From Rhizopus arrhizus (Eukaryota; Mucoromycota; Mucoromycetes; Mucorales; Rhizopodaceae): a stretch of DNA of 64,000 bases. The notes beneath the pieces are model-generated. The model had not been told where the DNA came from and did no database searches. It was given only the letters and a program-made list of their open reading frames with translations. Shown here piece after piece: positions 23,281 through 35,684 of the stretch (positions within the stretch are counted from its first letter, which is position 1; the number at the start of each line of letters is the position of its first letter). The stretch lies in NCBI GenBank assembly GCA_024220505.1, contig JAKZZE010000007.1, forward strand, positions 1,736,001-1,800,000, written 5' to 3'. Position numbers and translations under genes: made by a program.

Positions 23281-26200
23281 CTAAGAACGAACTGTTCCAA
23301 AACTTCTTATACTTTCTGCTTTTCCTGATGTTTTGATTACTCTTCTCGTAGATTTCATTCGATTCACAAAGGCGTTTCCTCCAGCTGCCTGCTCTTTACA
23401 AAGAGGACAACCGATATTTTGTGTGGATTTAAGAATGGCAGCTCGATTGATCTTGTTCACTAGCGAGCCGGGGTTATTGTCTGCGTCCAATGCATTTTGA
23501 TGATTTTCCTTAGTTGCTAGACATTTTTCGTGATAAGCATGGCGACAGAAGAAGACAACAGAATGAGGTACATCTTCAGCAGTGCTTTCATCAAATACAG
23601 GTTCATCGCACAGACCACACAGCATCTCCTCTACACATGGTTATCAGCTTACAACGATCAGCAAAGTACATGCACACTTACGACTGCATCTAACACCCCG
23701 CTTATGTGCTTTATACATTTTATCTGCTAAAAATACACTGTCACTCACTAAAATCTTTTCACATCCTTCATGCAGGGACATTTGCAAGTTATAATCTTGT
23801 AGTATTTTTAGTAGAGCATCTTTTAGGCCAGGAATTTCTAGTTGGTCAGGAATTCGTTCGACCAATCTGAGTGGATCAATGTCTGTACCAACATTTTCCA
23901 ATAATCCTCGAATAAATTCTATAACAAGATATTAGCATTGTATACATACAAATTCCTATTATATTACTTGGTTTGTCCATGGAATAAGCAAGTAAATCTT
24001 CCCAAAGTTCATAATCTTTTTGTTCTTTTGCAAAATCAATAGCCTAACAAAGTATTCAGTAAGACTGTAGAGAAAAAGAAGAGGGAGAAAACATTTTTCT
24101 TCATCTTTACCCTTTGAACATCATCTAGTCGTCTAATAATTAACATCAAGGCCTTCTTATTATCACCCATACGTCCCAAAATATATACCATTTCAGGTAC
24201 AAAATCTTTTTCTTCGCATATTTTAAATGCCTATGTTATTCTTATTAGCATCATCAACAATACTCAATTATTATTTTACCTTTTCCAAAGAAATGTAATG
24301 ACTTGCTCGTAAAAAGTCTAACAGCTTAGGGCGGTCATAATCTGCATATAATTTAACTTGCATATCATGGAATTCATAGCCGAGATGATGATCACGGTCA
24401 AATAATGCATCCAAATAAATGTGCAAAAATTGACGGTGGCGAACCAATTGCTTGACTACTTTCTCAGGCTATATTGAAAAACAAAATAAACAAAAGAAAA
24501 GAGTACAAGAAATTATTTTCTATACCGGAATAGCATCTGTATTCTTCACTAATAACTGAACTGCTGGCATTTTGATAGGATGTAGGGTTGGATCTTGTTC
24601 TTTTTCAAGTAGATGTTGATCAAGTTCCATCATTAATATAGCTTTATCTTTGACGGTATCAAACAAATTGTATTCTTGAATGAGTTGAAATGCGTTCGGT
24701 CTTCGTAATCTTAGGTTGTATTCAATGGCTTTGTCAGGTTGGTTGTTAAAAGTATACCTAGTAACGCATTTCTCAGTTTATAGTTCTTTTAAGCTTATTT
24801 TAAAATTACAAGTCTGCAAGGCACTCTAACAAGACTTCATCTTTGGTATTTGACTTTGCTTTATCCTCAACAGCAACAATAACTGTTGTTAAGTTATATA
24901 ATGACTTGGGCCATGTTCGAATTGTATTTCTAAGTGCGACATGGTCGCTCTTCAAAAACCAAACAAGTGCAATTTCATACACAGTACTACTGAGTTGTGG
25001 ATCTTTTATGGGTATAAATGGTGCGATCGCCTTTAATTCACCGAGCTCAATGAATTTGAACACCCAGTCCTCCCAGAGTGCCTTGTCATGGCACAAGATT
25101 GAACTGCATTCACGCGCTGCTTGATCAAATTGCTTTTCACTAATCAGCCAATTCAGATAAGTTTGGCCAATCTCACCGACACTAAACCGTTTACTGGGTA
25201 CTGTTGCCGCCCTGGCAGCCTCTAATGCCTCACCAAACTTGGAATGATCCAATAGCCACTCAATATGATCATCTGCATCTCTTGGACGAGCAGCGATCAA
25301 GTCTTTGGGACCCATTACATAAAACATGTCCTCTTCCATCAAGAAATCAAGTGCATAATCGTTTGCTTGATAATATTCGTATCCATGAAGAGCTAGTACA
25401 TCAGCAGATATTTCTTCGCTTTTATCATTAATAATATGTAATTCAGGTCTCATGGCCAATCTTTTTCGTCTCTGTCCAGGCTCATCTTCTTCCAATTTAT
25501 CCTCATCATCTTCATCTTCATCTTCTATAATATAAGACAGTAGCATCAAGGTATCATTGAACGGTGAAATGCCACTAATCATATAATCTGTTGCAAACAT
25601 CTGTGTGATCTCTACATAATGAGCCGGCTGTCCTACAGCTGGATTCAGATGCGAACGAATCACGGCGACCTTGACAGTATCTGCCCAGCCGATCAACAAG
25701 GTCGTATCATTCTTCCAGCACAGTCTACATTTATAAAGATCTGCACGTGGACTTGCCTGAGGCCGATCAATATAGGTAATACGCAGCTGAGAAACTGTAT
25801 CGTAAATCTTGATACCTGTGTCATTGGCCCAGGCAATAAAGTGATTACGCCACTGGATGGCATAGATCGGACCTTCATTTGCATGAAGCACGCTGTCCTT
25901 TTGTCCAAACCAACCTTTTTCACTCATCACAAGTTGCTCAGCCATGCCTCCCGAGACAAATTGACGCGTTGATTTACGAGCATAATAAGGGTCGAGCGAG
26001 ACAGACTTTATGGGTCGTTTATAGTTGAATTCTTGTATTTCTGATGTATAAAGTGCATAAATAAACACTTTGCCTAAAGCAAAATAATATTTTAGTTTTG
26101 TATGTATCTAGGTATCTATATGTATATTACCGTCATCAGAAGCACTTGCAAGATATTCGTCAGACTTATCAATAGAAATGGCATTCACAGTTGCTAAATG

Positions 26201-26564
26201 AGTCTTGAAGCTTTTAATTAAATTGCCTTCAAAATCGAGAATATGAATAGCACCCCAATGAGTACCAAGAGCCTACAATCCAATTTAATAATTAACACTA
26301 GCTTTTGGCAAATTGAAAACTTTTTTTTTTGTTTTGCTTTTTTTGTACCATGAACTTGTCAGAGACTTTAATTGTGGAAGCTGTATCTTTTTCTAAAATA
26401 TCTTTTACACTTGCACCTACTCGACGGTACCTTAATTTAGGTTCGTCTTCATCGTCTTCTTCTTCATCGTCCTCTTCCTCTTCATAATATTCTTCTTCTG
26501 AATCAACAAAAGTTTCCTCTTGCGTTGTATTGTTTTCTTCTTCTTCGTGTGAGGACAATGACAT
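23281..26564 (-). CDS. VPS41: Vacuolar protein sorting-associated protein 41 (HOPS subunit)
   Basis: Nine exons (26349-26564, 26131-26272, 24810-26073, 24526-24757, 24280-24468, 24111-24230, 23968-24043, 23682-23918, 23281-23630), 941 aa. It opens with a very acidic region, then WD40-like beta-propeller strands (ALGTHWGAIHILDFEGN, HLATVNAISIDKSDEYLASASDDGKV, HANEGPIYAIQWRNHFIAWAND). A long helical solenoid with the clathrin heavy-chain repeat follows (EKVVKQLVRHRQFLHIYLDA, RMGDNKKALMLII). The C-terminal RING-type domain has CGLCDEPV, CRHAYHEKC and CPLC. Family knowledge: Vps41 is the effector subunit of the HOPS tethering complex, binding Rab7/Ypt7 for vacuole fusion and AP-3 transport. Confidence 0.95.
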
Positions 26565-27479
26565 TTTGCAAGAAAAAAAAAAGTTGCCAAAAAAAAAAGA
26601 TGAAACAATGTGCAGTGCAGTTGAAACGGAGTTATCTTACACACATGAAAAAGGCAAGAGAGATCATATAATCATTTCTTTATTGCTATTCAATTCAAAA
26701 ATAAAATAAAAAGGCATTGGGCTGATCTGATAGTATGATGTGAGCAAGTAGGAATAGATTATACATTTGGTAAAAACAAAACAAAAACAGAAAAGCAAGG
26801 ATTTGTGTAAAAAGAGTTATGCATTATGCTAAAATCAAATTAATTAATGCCATTCCCATTTATTCCCTTTTTTTTTTTTTTTTTTTTTTTTATTAAAGAG
26901 TGTTTCTCGGTAAAATTATTCGGCTATTTAAGCTATTAAGGAGTAAGGATAAATGAGGCTTTTTTTTAAAGAAAAACAACAAAAACAAGCATGGTTTACA
27001 TTAATTACATTAAAACAGTATTCTTTGAAGTGGCTTTTTTTTATTATTATTTTTGTTTATTATTTTCGTATATGCACGATAACGGAAGTAAGAATTCGTC
27101 TTTTAAGAGAAAAGGGAGGTATATGCAGGTAGATATTATAATCATTGAAGATTGGCATTAAACTTACCTTATGTTTTAGGAGAAAATTAGATCTTCGTTT
27201 GTTTATATGGCTGTGATATCAATGTTATACATAATAAGGAGATGAAATAAGGGGGGTAGAAAGCATCTTTCTGATTTATTCGTAAACAAACAGGAGTTAT
27301 GCGTTAAAGGAGAAAGTTCTTTTTTGTTTAATGCATAAAGTGGCAAAAGCTTTTTTATTGACAATAAGATAGTCAATTAAGAAAATTCTTTACATGTTTA
27401 AATAGAATATAAAAAGCAGCCAATCTTTTTTTCTTTCTTCAGAACAGAAATACCTCCCCTCCCCTTTTTTTATTTAAAC
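26565..27479. promoter_or_regulatory. Divergent promoter region, VPS41 / L2HGDH
   Basis: About 0.9 kb between two outward-facing start codons. AT-rich, with an 18-nt T tract near 26872 and a pyrimidine-rich stretch (CCTCCCCTCCCC) 20-35 bp before the L2HGDH ATG. No coding signal. Confidence 0.5.
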
Positions 27480-29280
27480 ATGTTTCCTCGATCTACTCTT
27501 AGGCTCTTTCAACGTCGTCATCTTTTGGCTCTTGGTGCCGTAGCCACAACCAGTGGTGCAATTTTATTTCATTCTGAAAAGGCTCATGCTGAATCTAACA
27601 AATTAAAGTTTTGGCAAAGTCTGCCTGGTGAAAACACACCTGAAAATCCTGGATTTGCTAAATTACGAGGAATGGCTGCTGAACAAAGATTTAGAACTTC
27701 GCTTGCTCAAAACAATGGAAAGACTGACTTTGATGTGGTCATTGGTAAGAGATTTACATATTCTACATTCTGTTTAGGTAGTTGCTCATTCATATTTTAG
27801 TGGGTGGTGGAATCATTGGTCTAGCAACTGCTAGGGAATTATTAAAGCGTTTCCCTCAAATGACGGTGGCCGTTCTGGAAAAGGAAAGAGAAGTTGCTGC
27901 TCATCAAACTGGACATAACAGTGGTGTGATTCACGCTGGTATTTATTATAAACCTGGGTCTCGCATGGCAAAGACATGTGTGCGTGGTGCAGATTTGATG
28001 TATGAATATTGTAAACAAAACCAATTGCCTGTTGAACGTTGTGGTAAATTAATTGTTGCTGTGGATGAAAAGGAGCATAAACAAGTTGAAAGATTGTTGG
28101 AAATTGCTACCTTAAACGGCGTCAAGGATCTTCAAGTCCTTAATAGTGAAGAGGTACGAACTAAGACAAAAAAAAATTAAGAAACGATTGGCCGAATGCT
28201 TATCTTTTTTGTAGATCAAAAAATTAGAGCCGAATGTGGTTGCCTATTCTGCTTTATATTCTCCTAACACCGGCATTACCGATTATGGTCTTGTGGCCCA
28301 ATGCATTGCAAACGAAATTGTACAAACAGGGTAAATAGCATAAACATTTGGGAAAAAAAAAAAAAGAAAAGAAAAAGACGAGATGTTGATTGTTTATCTT
28401 GTAGACGTGCAGAAATTAAATTAGCTTTTGAAGCCAAGAAATTTGAAGCAAGCAGCGATGGAAGAGTCGAGGTAAAGTAAAGAAAGTGAGAGTAGTTCCT
28501 TTTTTAACCTTTTCTGTATAGATTTGGGGAGGCGAACCTAACCAAAGAGGTCCCACTTTAAAAGTGACAGCCAAGAACGTAATTACCTGTGCAGGATTCT
28601 ATTCTGATCGTGTAGCAACGCTTGCGGGTGGTGATGCCAAACGTGCCAAAGTAGTTACTTTCAGAGGAACCTATTATCAGTTAAAGCCTGAATACCGTGG
28701 TATCTGTCGTATGAATGTTTATCCTGTTCCTAGTGGTGGTGGAATCCCTGTTGGTGTTCACTTTACTCCAACAGTCAACACACGTCGTGGTATCCAAATG
28801 ATCGTTGGTCCCGGTGCCTGCTTAACATTTGCTCGTGAAGGATACAGCTTTTGGGACTTCAAGATGGAAGATATCCTTGCCTCTCTTGGTAATGCTAACC
28901 TTTGGATGTTTGCTCTCAAGAACCCATCTCTTTCTATTGGAGAACTTTACAAGGATATGAATAAGCGTGCTTTCCTTCGTGCTGCACAAGCCTATGTTCC
29001 TGGATTGACTGAGGATATGGTCGAAGAGAGCTTTGCGGGAGTCATGTCACAAGTCTTTGAAGAAGGTGGTGTGGCAGCTAATGATTATATCTTGGAGCGT
29101 AAAGTGATGGATGGTAAAGTACTTTGTGTACGTAATGCGCCTACACCTGCTTGTACTGCTTCCTTGGCTATTGCTGAAATGTTGATCGACGTTGCTACTG
29201 AAGACTTTGAGTGGAAAGAAGAAAAGAAAGTTGAGCCACTCAAGGTTGTTAACTCTTCTACCATTGCTACTGCTGCTTAA
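27480..29280 (+). CDS. L-2-hydroxyglutarate dehydrogenase, mitochondrial (FAD-dependent)
   Basis: Five exons (27480-27744, 27801-28153, 28215-28330, 28405-28471, 28522-29280), 519 aa. The N-terminus is Arg-rich and non-acidic (MFPRSTLRLFQRRHLLAL), a likely mitochondrial presequence followed by a hydrophobic stretch. The FAD-binding Rossmann motif reads VVIVGGGIIGLATARELL. The family blocks HQTGHNSGVIHAGIYYKPGS, KLIVAV, GITDYGLVA, CAGFYSDRVA, FRGTYYQL, PVPSGGGIPVGVHFTPTVN and FAGVMSQ match L2HGDH of the DAO superfamily. Function: oxidises L-2-hydroxyglutarate to 2-oxoglutarate as metabolite repair. It is convergent with the GATA gene. Confidence 0.95.
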
Positions 29281-29472
29281 AAATTAAATACTCATCATTA
29301 TCATTCTTTTGTTATATTATATCCCTGTAATATCCTCTTCTTCTATTTCATGAATAAAGCTTCATACAAATTCATTGTTTAAATTTGAAGTCATATTCTA
29401 TCAATATGTTCTTTATCTTCACTAATAACTCAACTTTCACACAAGTAAGTATAAACATATAAAAATAATTCT

Positions 29473-30567
29473 TTATTTCTTAAAACTAGTAGCCATGACA
29501 TGATCTATATTTTGAAGCATGGCAGTTGTACGACTTAATAAACTAGTCAAATTGTTCACTTCACGCTTGAGTTCATTACGATGAGCTTCCAACGTTTGAT
29601 TATCTACAGAGATACTGATAGGTGAACAAGGTCTCATATCATCATGAGGAACCATAGGTGGTGAAGGTAGATGAGGACGGCTCGTTTCAACTTCAGGATT
29701 CAATAAACAAGCAATATTATTTTTGCTAGGTCGCATGGGTGGGGAAGGAGGTAAGTAATAACGATGGACGTTAGGCTCGATAGGTTCAGGCGAAGATGAA
29801 GGAGTTGGTAGCAAGGGACGTAAATGATCACGCTTTTCATCCATTTTAGGGTGATGATAGACTACGGGTTTTTGCATATTCAAGCTTGTTGCAGTAATTC
29901 GCTTACGACGTTTAATAGTTGAGCGTTTCATAGTCATCGGGCGATGAACATTATGAAGTTTAAAGTAAAGACCACAAGCATTACAGATAGGTTGACCTGA
30001 TTCATCACGTCTCCAAAGTGGTGTTGTTTTTGTTGAGCAGTTGGCACAGACCAGATCGTTATTTTCTTCTGTTCTGTTGGGAGGTTGAATGACAATCACT
30101 TGGTGAGGTTTTTTTTCTGTTAAAGCAGGAGCTATTAAAGGAGGCTGTTGACGCACAAGATTCTTTTTTGATAAATTTCTTTTTAACCAAACAGGACGGC
30201 ATGTATTACGAGCCTTGTAATAGAGCCCACAAGCATTACAAATCGTCTCACCAAGAGGAGATCGTCTCCATAAAGGAGTGGTAGTCGTACCACAATTCGA
30301 ACACGAGGTGACTGTCGTGCTTCCAATGTCCGATTTCGCAACACTGGAGTTGCTCGGTTCAATAATTTGTAAATTATTGCTGGAAGTGGCAGACATCTTC
30401 GATTGATCGAAGCCAACGGGTTGTTGTTGGACTTGATTTTGAACGCATGGAAAATCAGCTGTCGCAGACACTTGTTGAATAGCTGTTGGTATTAGGGGAC
30501 ATTTGTGGCATGAGTCAACACTAGTGGATGTTGAAGGTTTATTATAAAAAGGGGACTTTACAGTCAT
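29473..30567 (-). CDS. Two-finger GATA transcription factor (SREA/Fep1-like arrangement)
   Basis: Intronless, 364 aa. Two type IV zinc fingers with CX2CX17CX2C spacing: C89-C113 (CSNCGTTTTPLWRR...CNACGLYYKAR) and C174-C198 (CANCSTKTTPLWRR...CNACGLYFKLH). Finger 2 is followed by a basic KRSTIKRRKR tail. Finger order and the tail resemble iron-responsive repressors (SREA, Fep1, Urbs1). The linker (about 131-170) contains no cysteine, so the Cys-rich iron-sensing motif of that group is missing. The C-terminus has Pro/Ser-rich patches and a predicted coiled coil (LEAHRNELKREVNNLTSLL). It could be an iron regulator that senses differently, or a nitrogen, light or developmental GATA factor. Confidence 0.93.
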   Translation of the reverse strand: MTVKSPFYNKPSTSTSVDSCHKCPLIPTAIQQVSATADFPCVQNQVQQQPVGFDQSKMSATSSNNLQIIEPSNSSVAKSDIGSTTVTSCSNCGTTTTPLWRRSPLGETICNACGLYYKARNTCRPVWLKRNLSKKNLVRQQPPLIAPALTEKKPHQVIVIQPPNRTEENNDLVCANCSTKTTPLWRRDESGQPICNACGLYFKLHNVHRPMTMKRSTIKRRKRITATSLNMQKPVVYHHPKMDEKRDHLRPLLPTPSSSPEPIEPNVHRYYLPPSPPMRPSKNNIACLLNPEVETSRPHLPSPPMVPHDDMRPCSPISISVDNQTLEAHRNELKREVNNLTSLLSRTTAMLQNIDHVMATSFKK

Positions 30568-32867
30568 TCTTTTTATTTATTTGTTTGTTGTGTATTTTAT
30601 TGTAAAGAAAGAATCTGGATTTCTTTCTCTCTTATTGTTGTATTAAACTGATCTATCTTACTCTTTCGCCCCTTTTCTTAGTTGAAAAAGAAATAAAGAA
30701 TAACGAGGAGATAATAAAAAAAGATTAAAAATATTTTTATCCTTAGGGACGCACCGCATTTTTACTTGGGGACCACCATCTTTTTTTAAAAGTCCGTGTA
30801 ATACAGGCCAGACCATGTATGGATCATGATAGAACATTTGCTAACCTTACCACCTTTTGGCCTACTATCTCTCTTTTTCATTATTTTAATGACAATAAAG
30901 CTTTTTTATCTAAAAATGCCTGTATTATATGAATATTATTTGAATCAGCATTATAGTTTAAATTGATTATATAAAAAGCACTATGTTTTATTAAAGTATG
31001 TTTTGTTAGTTTAATTTAAGAAAAATTAAAGAAATCTAAAACTATTGCTGATAACTTACAATGAAACCAAAGGAAACGCTATACGCAAGCATCAAACAAA
31101 TAACAGGGTTATGTGACGCATGAGATTACAGAGATCTTGTTTATAAAAAGAACTATCGTTATCATTTCCTCTTCATTACTTCATAAATTAACAATAATCT
31201 TGAAAAGCTACTAAGCAAAAACTTCTTTTTCTCCATCAACAAAAAATAAATAAGCTCTTTCTCATAAAAACGAACAAGAAATTAAAAGTTGAACATCTTG
31301 ATTCGGATCATGACTTTTGTCATATCAACTGTGGGTATTCGTTCATAATATGGTAATGTTAGTAAAAATATGATTTGGCTTCGAAAGCTAATAATAGCTC
31401 ATGAGTCTTCCATGAACAATGGGACATGACAGCAAGATACGGGAAAAATCACCCACCCATTCAAGCTCAAACGAAATTTAAACAAGTAATTTAAATGTGT
31501 GCTCTAAAGCTTGATTCATTTCGTTTTATAGATTGTTGCAATCGTCCTTTAACTATTTTGCTTCTCTTTACCAATTAAAGAATAAGAAATCAAATAGTGA
31601 ATATCTTTTCAAGGTTAAAAGTCTCAAATCGGCATTTAAAGAGAACATATACTCTAAAAGCATACATTCATGTGAAGACACCTTTTAGCAATCATTTTCA
31701 TTTATCAATATCACTCTTATATAATCTGGTACATACCAACAGAGATTTTGCTGTTTTCTAACTTTAGCTTTGTTTATAGATTGTTGCTTTCATCACTTTT
31801 ATACCTTGGACAGTGTCACTTTTCACTATTTAAATGAAAACTACGAAAGCTTGAATACTGCAACAAATGTTCAACAAGGCAATTTCGGATGACGAAGAAA
31901 GGTACAAATACCGTCAGTTGAATGATGAACCATACGGCTACGATGGATGATTTGTAAGTATCAAGGAACACCACAAGTGTTAAATGATAATTTTAGTTAA
32001 TCTTGCTTAATGCTAAAGAGGTGCTCAGTGCCAATTTTATGCTGATCTAGGGTAACGAAAAGACGCATGTTATTAAATGACAACACAAAATCCAAGCATA
32101 GTTATGTTACCTTACAGTATATGCAATGCAACTAAAAAAAAGAAAAAAAGAGAATGAACGAAAGGATGCTACTCTTATCAAAGTCCAATAATAACAAAGA
32201 TACATCATTTATGTACATTAAATCTACTCCTTGAAGCACTGAAAGAAAGGCATTAAGAATTCCCAGCTTCGATGTAAAATAGAGGAATCCTGCATATATT
32301 AGGTGTTCTTTTAGAGAATACAGATATCATGATTGATAACCAAGCTGAAATCTCACTATAGCAACATTTAATGAGCTTCTTCATGTTCGTAATTCAATAA
32401 AGAGATAAAATATTATGAGAAACTGTAGCCGAAATTATGTAAATAAAGGCGAAATTAGCGGCTTAATCTCTTCATTACTTTTTAATAATACTGGCAAAAA
32501 ATGGTTGAAACATCAATGATCTTGAGGAACCTTCAAATAAATAAATAGGATTCTGTTGCGATGAGTGGGATAAAGAATGCGTGTATGTTGTTGGGCTATA
32601 ACAGCAATCGAAGATCTTGAGAACTAGTAAGACGAAGTTGGAGATCATTCACCACATAAGCAGCAGTGAATTCTTGAAAATAGCAACAATAGATTGAATC
32701 AGCAAGTAGAAGTGAGTAGCAATGCTATTTATTCTCTCTACACATTAATTTACTTTTATTTTAAAGATGATGTCAGGTATATGTATATGATAAAATAGAG
32801 CGCAAGATTGCACTGTAACTAAACACATTTCTAATTTAATAATGACTATAGCCTTGAATACTGTTCC

Positions 32868-32899
<32 letters not shown>

Positions 32900-33806
32900 C
32901 ATTGAATAGTCTCTAAATTCAAGAGATTGCACAAAAAATTGAAGTTTTTTAAATGATTATGAATTGATGATACACTAGCTATAAAAAACACAAAATTTGA
33001 TTTTGTGTTTGAACTCTATCAAATTACAATAAAACAATGTGTTTATATTAAACTAGACTCTATCTGGTTCACCAATTATTATGATAATGTTCAGCCTAAA
33101 ACTAAGATTTATGAGAAGAGTTTGTGGAGAACTAGAGGTTTAGTAGTTTTGTTATTTTGCTTTTATGAACTACACCCAAATATTAATGCTTAAATACATG
33201 AAAGCAGCTTGTGTCTACAAAAGTATGATCAAATCAATGCTTTTGATTCAATTTGATATAATACTTTTCTTTGCCATGTATAATACAATTTTTTTAACAT
33301 GTACAATATTCTACATCTTTGCCATTACTTATATTTTGTATTGTACACTTATATTTTATCATTAATGAGTGCACAGCATCAAATAACATCAACTAGCTAA
33401 TATACCTTTAACAATAACACAATGCTTGGAAATTAATTTGTCCATTAGTTTGATAGCATATCAATTAGTTTTATTTTATTTACAAAAAGCACTTTTCTCA
33501 GGTGAGAAAAGCCTTCAACTGAGGTTTCTTAGCAAATTGCCAAACTCAGCATTCTTTTCATATTATCATCTTTTGATCAAACAGCAATGCTCTGGATACT
33601 GTCTTTTTCTCACGTTCATGATCATTATATCAACTCAGCACTGTTTTGTCACTTTAATATTTAATCACCGAAGAAAATTTTTTCTTCTTCTGAAAAAGAG
33701 AAAAATCGTTTCCTTTCTTTTTTTTAAATACACGAGGCTTAGTTGAAGGCTTGGTTCTTTATCGCTTTTCCTTTTATACAAGAACTCCGGTCCAAAATAA
33801 TAAAAT
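30568..33806. other. Long gene-poor spacer between two transcription-factor genes
   Basis: A 3.2-kb interval bounded by the start codons of the GATA gene and the Myb-C2H2 gene, so it contains both upstream regions. No intact gene. Two short coding-like pieces occur: a 27-codon frame at 31867-31950 (plus; begins MFNKAISDDEERYKYRQ) that hits a stop 3 nt before a GTAAGT, and a stretch near 32570-32690 (minus; reads NDLQLRLTSSQDLRLLL). They may be relics. A T16/A14 junction sits near 32870. Large upstream regions are common at developmental regulators in fungi. Confidence 0.55.
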
Positions 33807-35562
33807 ATGGCTCGTGTCCACTTATTTCCTTCGTCACCTTACAACGATAAGAAAAACTATAAACGCCCATCACCTAGTTTAGAAGAGACTCTTGCCAATG
33901 AACCATTTCCTCCAAAAACAATTGAAGAGAACAAAGTTATTGAAAGCACAAACCTAACAGCTGCTCTTCTTCAGCCCACTTCAGAAAAAGAAATCAACTC
34001 AACTTTAGGAAGCAAGTCTGAAGATGTTTTGGACCAAGCAGCTGCAGCTACTGCTCTTCAGCTGTTAGGCTTATCGAGCGGTTCGAAGGAAGATAAATTA
34101 AATGAAAAAAGAAAATCAGCTGACAACATTATTTATTCAATACATCATGAAGATGTGGACCTGAGTGAAGATAATGCCACGCAGGATTATAAAAGAGGAA
34201 CATGGACGAAGGAAGAAGATGAATTACTGTTGACTGGTATAAAGAAATTTGGATATGGCCGCTGGAAAGAAATTGCGAGTACAATTCCAGGTAGAAAAGG
34301 TAAACAGTTGAAGCAGAGATGGGATAACACACTGGCTGCAAAATACGTTGATCAAGAATGGCTTAAAAAGAAGATTAAAGGTGTTGCTGAGGAAACAAAG
34401 AATGAAAAGGATGAAAAGGCACTCAAGTTTTTGGAAACAACTGATTGGAATGACGTAGCATTGAAGATATCTGAAAAAGCAAGGCAAGGTGATCAAGGTG
34501 CCATTGAGGCTCTTTTATCTCAAGCTTTATTGGGCACAGTTGCTTCTAATAATAATACACCTCATTCTACATCACAAGAAGCCCAGTCCCGGCAACAGAC
34601 ACATACACAACAGCAGTCCCAACAAGCAACTACAACAGATACCAGCTTAACACAAACTACTGGCACCAATAATGTGCATCCTCCTTCTACAACATCAGCT
34701 ACCGCTACTACTTCTACTACACCTACAGAACATTCTAATATCTCTACATATTCATCCAATTCTTCTGCTCCTCCTGCTCTTAACTTTGCTGATGCTGCCT
34801 TGGCTCTCTACACACAACATTTGGCTGCTCAACAACAACAAAATAACAACAACAGCTCTAGCAATAATGGATCACCATCTGCTACCACTCCTATTTTAAA
34901 TCATCCCTACTTCATGTCAAATCCGTTTACTTCGGGAAATGACAACGTAGCTGCAGCTGCAGCAGCTGCTGCCGCCGCTGTTGCAGCTGTTGCACATCAA
35001 GCATCCCAACAACCTCATCAATCGCAGCCACAGACAACAAATAATTCACAGGGTAAGTTTGATAAAAAAAAAAAGAGCTACAAAAGCTAAATTACGTTTT
35101 ACATGTAGCAAGAAACCACCTTAAACGACGTAGAAGTGATCCGGCATTAGCAGATACACAAAGTGCAGCCATGTCGATTTATGCTTCTGCTACACCTATC
35201 ACGACCACGATCAATAATCAGACACAGACAGTTTACCCATGCTTATTTCCTAATTGTGGAAAGACGTTTGCGCGATTATATAACCTTAAAAGCCATTCAA
35301 GGACACACACAGATGATCGTCCATTTGTATGTCCATCTTGTAATGCTGCCTTCAGTCGAAATCATGATCTTAAACGTCATTCAAAGATTCATGGTGGAGA
35401 CAAGCCTTATCAATGTCAAGGTTGCAAAAAGAGTTTCTCAAGGTAAAGAACAGTTACTGTAAAATTACCAGGAAGTTACTTATACCCTCTTTTTGTAGAT
35501 TGGACGCATTGAAAAGACATAAAAGCAATCAAAGAAACAAACAAGGCTGCATGGATCACTGA
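33807..35562 (+). CDS. Myb/SANT and C2H2 zinc-finger combined protein
   Basis: Three exons (33807-35052, 35109-35442, 35499-35562), 547 aa. Residues about 130-180 form a Myb repeat (KRGTWTKEEDELLLTGIKKFGYGRWKEIAS...KQLKQRWDN). A long Gln/Thr/Ser/Asn-rich region and an 11-residue alanine tract follow. After the first intron come two canonical C2H2 fingers (YPCLFPNCGKTFARLYNLKSHSRTH and FVCPSCNAAFSRNHDLKRHSKIH) linked by a TDDRP linker. A third finger-like unit (YQCQGCKKSFSRLDALKRH) ends with a Cys in place of the last His, as often seen in fungal terminal fingers. Most likely a nuclear DNA-binding regulator with two DNA-binding modules. Splice phases are clean, so the joining is not an obvious annotation artefact, but cDNA proof is missing. 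Confidence 0.85.
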
Positions 35563-35684
35563 GTTTAATAATTGTATGTGTATGCCATTCTATATATAAA
35601 ATATATCTTTTTATTCTTTTATATTCATTGTAAATAAAATAAGAGAGAAAAAAGTAATGTGAGGAGAATAAGCATACTTTATTA

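Noticed and set aside
33005..33746. Several 60-110-codon frames upstream of the Myb-C2H2 gene
   Set aside because: They overlap in different frames, are hydrophobic and AT-driven, and carry no recognisable motif.
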